The translations under genes were made by a program, and so were the position numbers. From contig CAYMDN010000050.1 in the NCBI GenBank assembly GCA_964389545.1, forward strand, positions 1 through 5,942: 5,942 nucleotides of DNA, in the 5' to 3' direction. The notes under the pieces are model-generated. The model saw only the letters and a program-made list of their open reading frames with translations, was not told where the DNA came from and did no database searches. This document shows positions 5,431 through 5,942 of this stretch, one piece after another. Source of the stretch: UMGS1781 sp964389545. GTDB taxonomy: Bacteria > Bacillota > Clostridia > TANB77 > CAG-508. How positions within the stretch are numbered: the stretch's first letter is position 1; every line of letters starts with the position of its first letter.

Positions 5431-5784
5431 TTAAACTTCTCTCAATTTAATTGTTACATGACTGGTTCTTTTTCTTATTCTTACAGCTGAACCTTTTGCT
5501 GCTGGTCTAATTCTTTTCATTGTTGGACCTTGGTTTGCATAAATTTCACTAACTACTAAGTTTCCTCTATTCATACCATGATTATTTTCTGCATTAGCTA
5601 TTGCAGATTTAAGTAATTTCTCTAACATTTCAGATGATGCTTTTGGTGTAAATTTAACTATTGCAAGTGCTTCATCTGCTTTTTTACCTCTTATAAGATC
5701 TGCTACTATTTTAACTTTTCTAGCTGAAATTCTTGCAAATCTTAATGTAGCTGTTGCTTCTAATACTTTATTTTCTTCTGGCAT
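5431..5784 (-). CDS. rplV: 50S ribosomal protein L22
   Basis: L22 binds all domains of 23S rRNA in E. coli, and its long beta-hairpin lines the narrowest part of the peptide exit tunnel, where macrolide-resistance changes occur. The protein has 117 residues. The globular part shows ATLRFARISARKVKIVADLI (12-31), GKKADEALAIVKFTPKA (33-49) and KLLKSAIANAENNH (56-69). The hairpin is RIRPAAKGSAVRIRKRTSH (91-109). Compared with the E. coli loop PRAKGRADRI, this reads PAAKGSAVRI, so two arginines become Ala95 and Ser99. The ATG at 5784 follows AGGAGG at good spacing in the 40-base gap after rpsS. Confidence 0.98.
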   Translation of the reverse strand: MPEENKVLEATATLRFARISARKVKIVADLIRGKKADEALAIVKFTPKASSEMLEKLLKSAIANAENNHGMNRGNLVVSEIYANQGPTMKRIRPAAKGSAVRIRKRTSHVTIKLREV

Positions 5785-5824
5785 TTTTATTTACCTCCTA
5801 ATTATATTGATATATACTTTCAAC

Positions 5825-5942
5825 CTATTTTACAGTTGTTTTCTTTTCTCCAGAATGTCCTCTGAATGTTCTTGTTGGAGCAAATTCTCCTAATTTATGT
5901 CCTATCATTTCTTCTGATATATAAATTGGAACATGTTTTCTT
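5825..5942 (-). CDS. rpsS: 30S ribosomal protein S19, C-terminal part (5' end beyond window)
   Basis: S19 sits in the 30S head and contacts the 50S subunit and the A-site region with S13. Only the last 38 residues are in the window, ending at a TAG stop (5827-5825). They include the S19 family signature: HVPIYISEEMIGHKLGEFAP (3-22), then TRTFRGHSGEKK and the end TTVK. No frame break is seen. The gene precedes rplV by 40 bases, the normal S10-operon order (rplB-rpsS-rplV-rpsC). The start and N-terminal half lie outside the window. Confidence 0.96.
   Translation of the reverse strand, partial: RKHVPIYISEEMIGHKLGEFAPTRTFRGHSGEKKTTVK

Noticed and set aside
1..5942. Novel system, mobile element or CRISPR array within the window
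   Set aside because: All but a few short spacers is accounted for by conserved ribosomal genes in canonical order; no transposase, long repeat or array is present.

Overview
The window is a compact block of ribosomal-protein genes, all on the minus strand. It covers the 3' half of the S10 operon and most of the spc operon. Read in transcription order (from high to low coordinates) the genes are rpsS (partial), rplV, rpsC, rplP, rpmC, rpsQ, rplN, rplX, rplE, rpsN, rpsH, rplF, rplR, rpsE and rplO (partial). Both window edges cut a gene: rpsS lacks its 5' end and rplO lacks its 3' end. Gene order is canonical, with one exception: rpmD (L30), which usually lies between rpsE and rplO, is absent.

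The DNA is strongly AT-rich, with A/T-ending codons and near-consensus GGAGG-type Shine-Dalgarno sites before almost every gene. S14 is the short, four-cysteine zinc form, and L24 carries a C-terminal pair of CxxC motifs. These features suggest a low-GC member of the Bacillota, probably a Clostridia-like, possibly uncultured gut lineage. The phylum is fairly likely; anything finer is a guess.

Layout: 5825-5942 is the S19 C-terminus; 4323-5784 is the S10-operon tail L22-S3-L16-L29, with very tight or overlapping junctions; 3771-4034 is S17; 349 bases further on the spc series L14-L24-L5-S14-S8-L6-L18-S5-L15 runs to position 1. No gene-free stretch reaches 300 bases. The longest spacer is 107 bases (4035-4141), between rpmC and rpsQ, and it holds a perfect 6-bp hairpin. 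The next longest are about 50-56 bases (rplN-rplX, rpsQ-rplN, rplR-rpsE, rpsE-rplO). No terminator is visible, so the block probably reads as one or a few long mRNAs.

The products are stoichiometric parts of both ribosomal subunits: S19, S3, S17, S14, S8, S5 for 30S and L22, L16, L29, L14, L24, L5, L6, L18, L15 for 50S. I find no mobile element, CRISPR, defence system or other undescribed system. The observations worth a second look are small: the missing L30, the hairpin spacer before rpsQ, the TTG start of rplX, and altered residues in the L22 exit-tunnel loop.
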